Positions 6,394 through 8,270 of a DNA stretch of 8,270 nucleotides are shown piece by piece. How positions within the stretch are numbered: position 1 is the stretch's first letter; each line of letters opens with the position of its first letter. The stretch covers positions 1 to 8,270 of the forward strand of contig JBCCFC010000599.1 of the NCBI GenBank assembly GCA_039029935.1, given 5' to 3'. The stretch comes from G039029935 sp039029935. Lineage in GTDB: Bacteria; Chloroflexota; Anaerolineae; Caldilineales; Caldilineaceae. The notes beneath the pieces are model-generated. The model saw only the letters and a program-made list of their open reading frames with translations, ran no database searches and was not told the DNA's origin. The position numbers were made by a program, and so were the translations under genes.

Positions 6394-8198
6394 CCCGTCA
6401 GCACCTCTGCTTAACGTTGCTCTTGCTGGCGCATCTTGTGGTGACAGCCGCATTCAGCGTTTTGAATCCACTGGGCGAAGCACCGGATGAGGCCGACCAC
6501 TGGGCCTATGTCGTCCACATTGCGCGTGAACGTGAACTGCCCACTGGTCCTAGAGTGACGCAAAGCAAGCATCCACCGCTTTATCACGCCGCCGCCGCCT
6601 TGGTCAGTCACTTTGGTACACCCCACAATACCTTTCTGCGTTCCAACCCAGATGTCCAGATTATTGACGACCCACTCGTCTCCCCCAACTTCTTTATCCA
6701 CACCACGCGTGAAGATTTTCCCTGGCAGGGCGAGGTGTTAAGTTTTCATGCCGCGCGTCTGTGGTCGGTGCTGCTCAGTACACTGACTGTGTGGGCAACC
6801 TTTGTACTCGGACGCATGGCCTTTCCCCATCAACCAATGGTGGCGTGGATAGGAGCCGTTTTGTTGGCCTTCCTACCCGAATTCGCCTTTATCGGCGGCT
6901 CCATCAACAACGACAACGGCATTGCCCTCTTTGGCACACTCAGCCTCATCGCCGCCATACGCATGATGCAACCCGTCAACGCGCTCGCCCAACTCTGGTG
7001 GATACCGCTGGCAATCGGCGGTGCGCTGTTGACAAAAACCAGTGCGCTTGGGCTTTGGCCCGCGATTTCGATTGCCATTGTGTGGGGAGGGATAAGATTA
7101 CTTCCAGGAAAGGGTAACACAAAATCTGGTACGCCCAATAGACCGCATCCCCTTCCTGAAAGTGTACTCCGCAAGCTCCTGTCCCAAGCAACACGGCTCC
7201 ACCTCTGGGCATTTGGCGGCGGCGTCCTCATCGCCTCACCCTGGCTATGGCGCAATCTACAACTCTATGGCGACCCGCTCGGTGTGGCAATGGCACGACA
7301 GACCATTGACCTGCGCACAACGGCATGGACAATGGCTGATACGTGGTGGCTGCTGCGTGGCTGGTTCTATTCCTCTGTTGGCAAATTTGGTGGGGCCGGA
7401 CACATTCCCTTATCAACATGGATTTATGTTGGGTATGGCGTGATTGGCATCATCGCCCTTATGGGGCTACTGCTCTATGCCTGGCAACAAATCCGCCGTC
7501 CCAACGGTGCATCAACCGTGATTCTGTTGACAGCGTTGGTTGGTGTGGCTGGCGGCATGTGGCAATATTCACTGATTGCATTGGGTACAGACCAAGGTCG
7601 CTTACTCTACCCGGCCATCGCACCCATCATGCTGTTAATCGGGTTAGGGCTTGCAACTCTTTGCCCCAAACGGCATGTCAACAGCATTGTGATGGTATTG
7701 GTTGGCTGGGGTGGCATCGCTGTCATCGCCTCAATGCTACTTGTCTTACTTCCCACATTTGCCCCCCTACCATCAGAAACATCACCAATTCGCACAGAAG
7801 AGACGCCCATCCTGCAATATGAGGAACTCAATCTGCTAGGGTGGTCGTCTGGCTCAGAGTCTGCGGATGCAAACCCTATCCTCTATTGGCAAGTCAGCCA
7901 AGAAACAGCGAGAGATTTACGCACAGTGGTGCGCATTCTGGCACATGATGATGGCGTGATTTGGGAAAAACGCCGTTCCCCTGGTCGCGGCCTGCTGAGT
8001 ACAGACCACTGGACGGTTGACCGCATTGTCACTGATGTTTATGACGTGGCATGGCCGGAGTGGGTTGCGCCTGGGGAGTATCGCTTGGTTGTTGGTGTAC
8101 AGCCATATGACGAACCGTTGATTTGGCCCACCCCATTGTCATTAGAAACGCAGATTGAGAATGAGATGGTGGTACTAGGCATTGTTGAGAAAAGATAG
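6390..8198 (+). CDS. multi-pass membrane glycosyltransferase-like protein (GT-C, PMT/ArnT or DUF2142-like) with C-terminal beta-rich domain
   Basis: This is likely a membrane glycosyltransferase that uses a polyprenyl-phosphate sugar on the outer face. The 602 residues start with a hydrophobic helix (about 7-25). The first outer loop follows with NPLGEAPDEADHWAYV (Asp33, Glu34, Asp36, His37), where GT-C enzymes keep their catalytic acidic residue, and SKHPPLYH (59-66). Later come FLPEFAFIGGSINND (161-175) and LLTKTSALGLWP, both typical of PMT/GT39 and DUF2142-like proteins. About ten helices run to about residue 457. Residues from about 470 to 602 form a soluble beta-rich domain with VAPGEYRLVVGVQPYD, the same style as in the preceding protein. 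The start is GTG at 6390, sharing GTGA with the upstream stop, so the two are co-translated. A polar loop at about 237-265 carries an imperfect inverted repeat in its DNA. GT39 versus DUF2142 cannot be settled by eye. Confidence 0.8.
   Translation: MTRQHLCLTLLLLAHLVVTAAFSVLNPLGEAPDEADHWAYVVHIARERELPTGPRVTQSKHPPLYHAAAALVSHFGTPHNTFLRSNPDVQIIDDPLVSPNFFIHTTREDFPWQGEVLSFHAARLWSVLLSTLTVWATFVLGRMAFPHQPMVAWIGAVLLAFLPEFAFIGGSINNDNGIALFGTLSLIAAIRMMQPVNALAQLWWIPLAIGGALLTKTSALGLWPAISIAIVWGGIRLLPGKGNTKSGTPNRPHPLPESVLRKLLSQATRLHLWAFGGGVLIASPWLWRNLQLYGDPLGVAMARQTIDLRTTAWTMADTWWLLRGWFYSSVGKFGGAGHIPLSTWIYVGYGVIGIIALMGLLLYAWQQIRRPNGASTVILLTALVGVAGGMWQYSLIALGTDQGRLLYPAIAPIMLLIGLGLATLCPKRHVNSIVMVLVGWGGIAVIASMLLVLLPTFAPLPSETSPIRTEETPILQYEELNLLGWSSGSESADANPILYWQVSQETARDLRTVVRILAHDDGVIWEKRRSPGRGLLSTDHWTVDRIVTDVYDVAWPEWVAPGEYRLVVGVQPYDEPLIWPTPLSLETQIENEMVVLGIVEKR
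7100..7163. repeat. imperfect inverted repeat within a polar-loop coding segment of the 6390 gene
   Basis: Positions 7100-7114 and 7149-7163 pair at 13 of 15 positions (mismatches 7104/7159 and 7111/7152) around a 34-nt loop. The arm core is CCAGGAAAGGG. It encodes part of a polar loop between membrane helices (about residues 237-258), a setting similar to the hairpin run in the 2346 gene. The sequence is unrelated, and the long loop makes chance more plausible here. Confidence 0.35.
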
Positions 8199-8270
8199 TC
8201 ACATTCAACAACTAATACTGCGTGAGCAGCTATACCTTTACCCAGGCCTTACAAGTTGGGCGGGCGTTGG
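8199..8270. other. 72-bp sequence after the last gene, no feature seen
   Basis: No start with a convincing ribosome binding site, no strong terminator and no RNA gene is visible before the window ends. A 7-bp AT-rich inverted repeat (8182-8188 with 8205-8211) spans the stop codon of the preceding gene but is too weak to call. Confidence 0.5.

Noticed and set aside
8182..8211. 7-bp inverted repeat over the stop codon of the last gene as a terminator
   Set aside because: The stem is AT-rich, the loop is 16 nt and no T-run follows, so it is too weak to call.
1..8270. CRISPR array, tRNA or rRNA gene, insertion sequence, defence or biosynthetic cluster
   Set aside because: I found no regularly spaced direct repeats, tRNA cloverleaf, rRNA-like sequence, transposase motif or defence-type protein on either strand.

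Overview
The window is bacterial, and its five genes all lie on the + strand. The content points to Chloroflexota, probably an Anaerolineae-like lineage. The evidence is a DUF4058 gene, large multi-pass GT-C-type membrane proteins that end in an extracytoplasmic beta-sandwich domain, a moderate GC content, and long perfect palindromes between genes. This placement is an inference from protein style, not from a marker gene.

Layout: (1) 6-60 is a 22-bp perfect inverted repeat just upstream of the first ribosome binding site. (2) 85-1503 encodes a complete aldehyde dehydrogenase with all catalytic residues. (3) 1525-1575 is a 25-bp perfect palindrome. (4) 1603-2385 encodes a full-length DUF4058 protein. 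(5) 2346-3896 encodes a multi-pass membrane glycosyltransferase of the MptB/GT87-like type and overlaps the DUF4058 gene. (6) 3897-4134 is a 238-bp gap with an imperfect inverted repeat and at best a weak promoter. (7) 4135-6393 encodes a 752-residue membrane protein of the '6-pyruvoyl-tetrahydropterin synthase-related' (PF10131-like) class. (8) 6390-8198 encodes a 602-residue PMT/ArnT-like GT-C membrane protein that overlaps the previous gene by the 4-nt GTGA junction. (9) 8199-8270 has nothing I can identify.

The last three genes probably work on the same theme: transfer of sugars from polyprenyl-phosphate carriers to glycans or proteins outside the membrane. The 4135 and 6390 genes are clearly translationally coupled. 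The aldehyde dehydrogenase and the DUF4058 gene have no evident functional link to them.

I do not see a complete new system such as a defence locus, CRISPR array or BGC. The most unusual signal is an uninterrupted run of four short perfect hairpins at 3086-3148, inside the glycosyltransferase gene. It encodes an extra hydrophilic segment in a loop between membrane helices and looks like a palindromic element inserted in frame. The two long intergenic palindromes, each about 25 nt upstream of a start codon, are the second point of interest.
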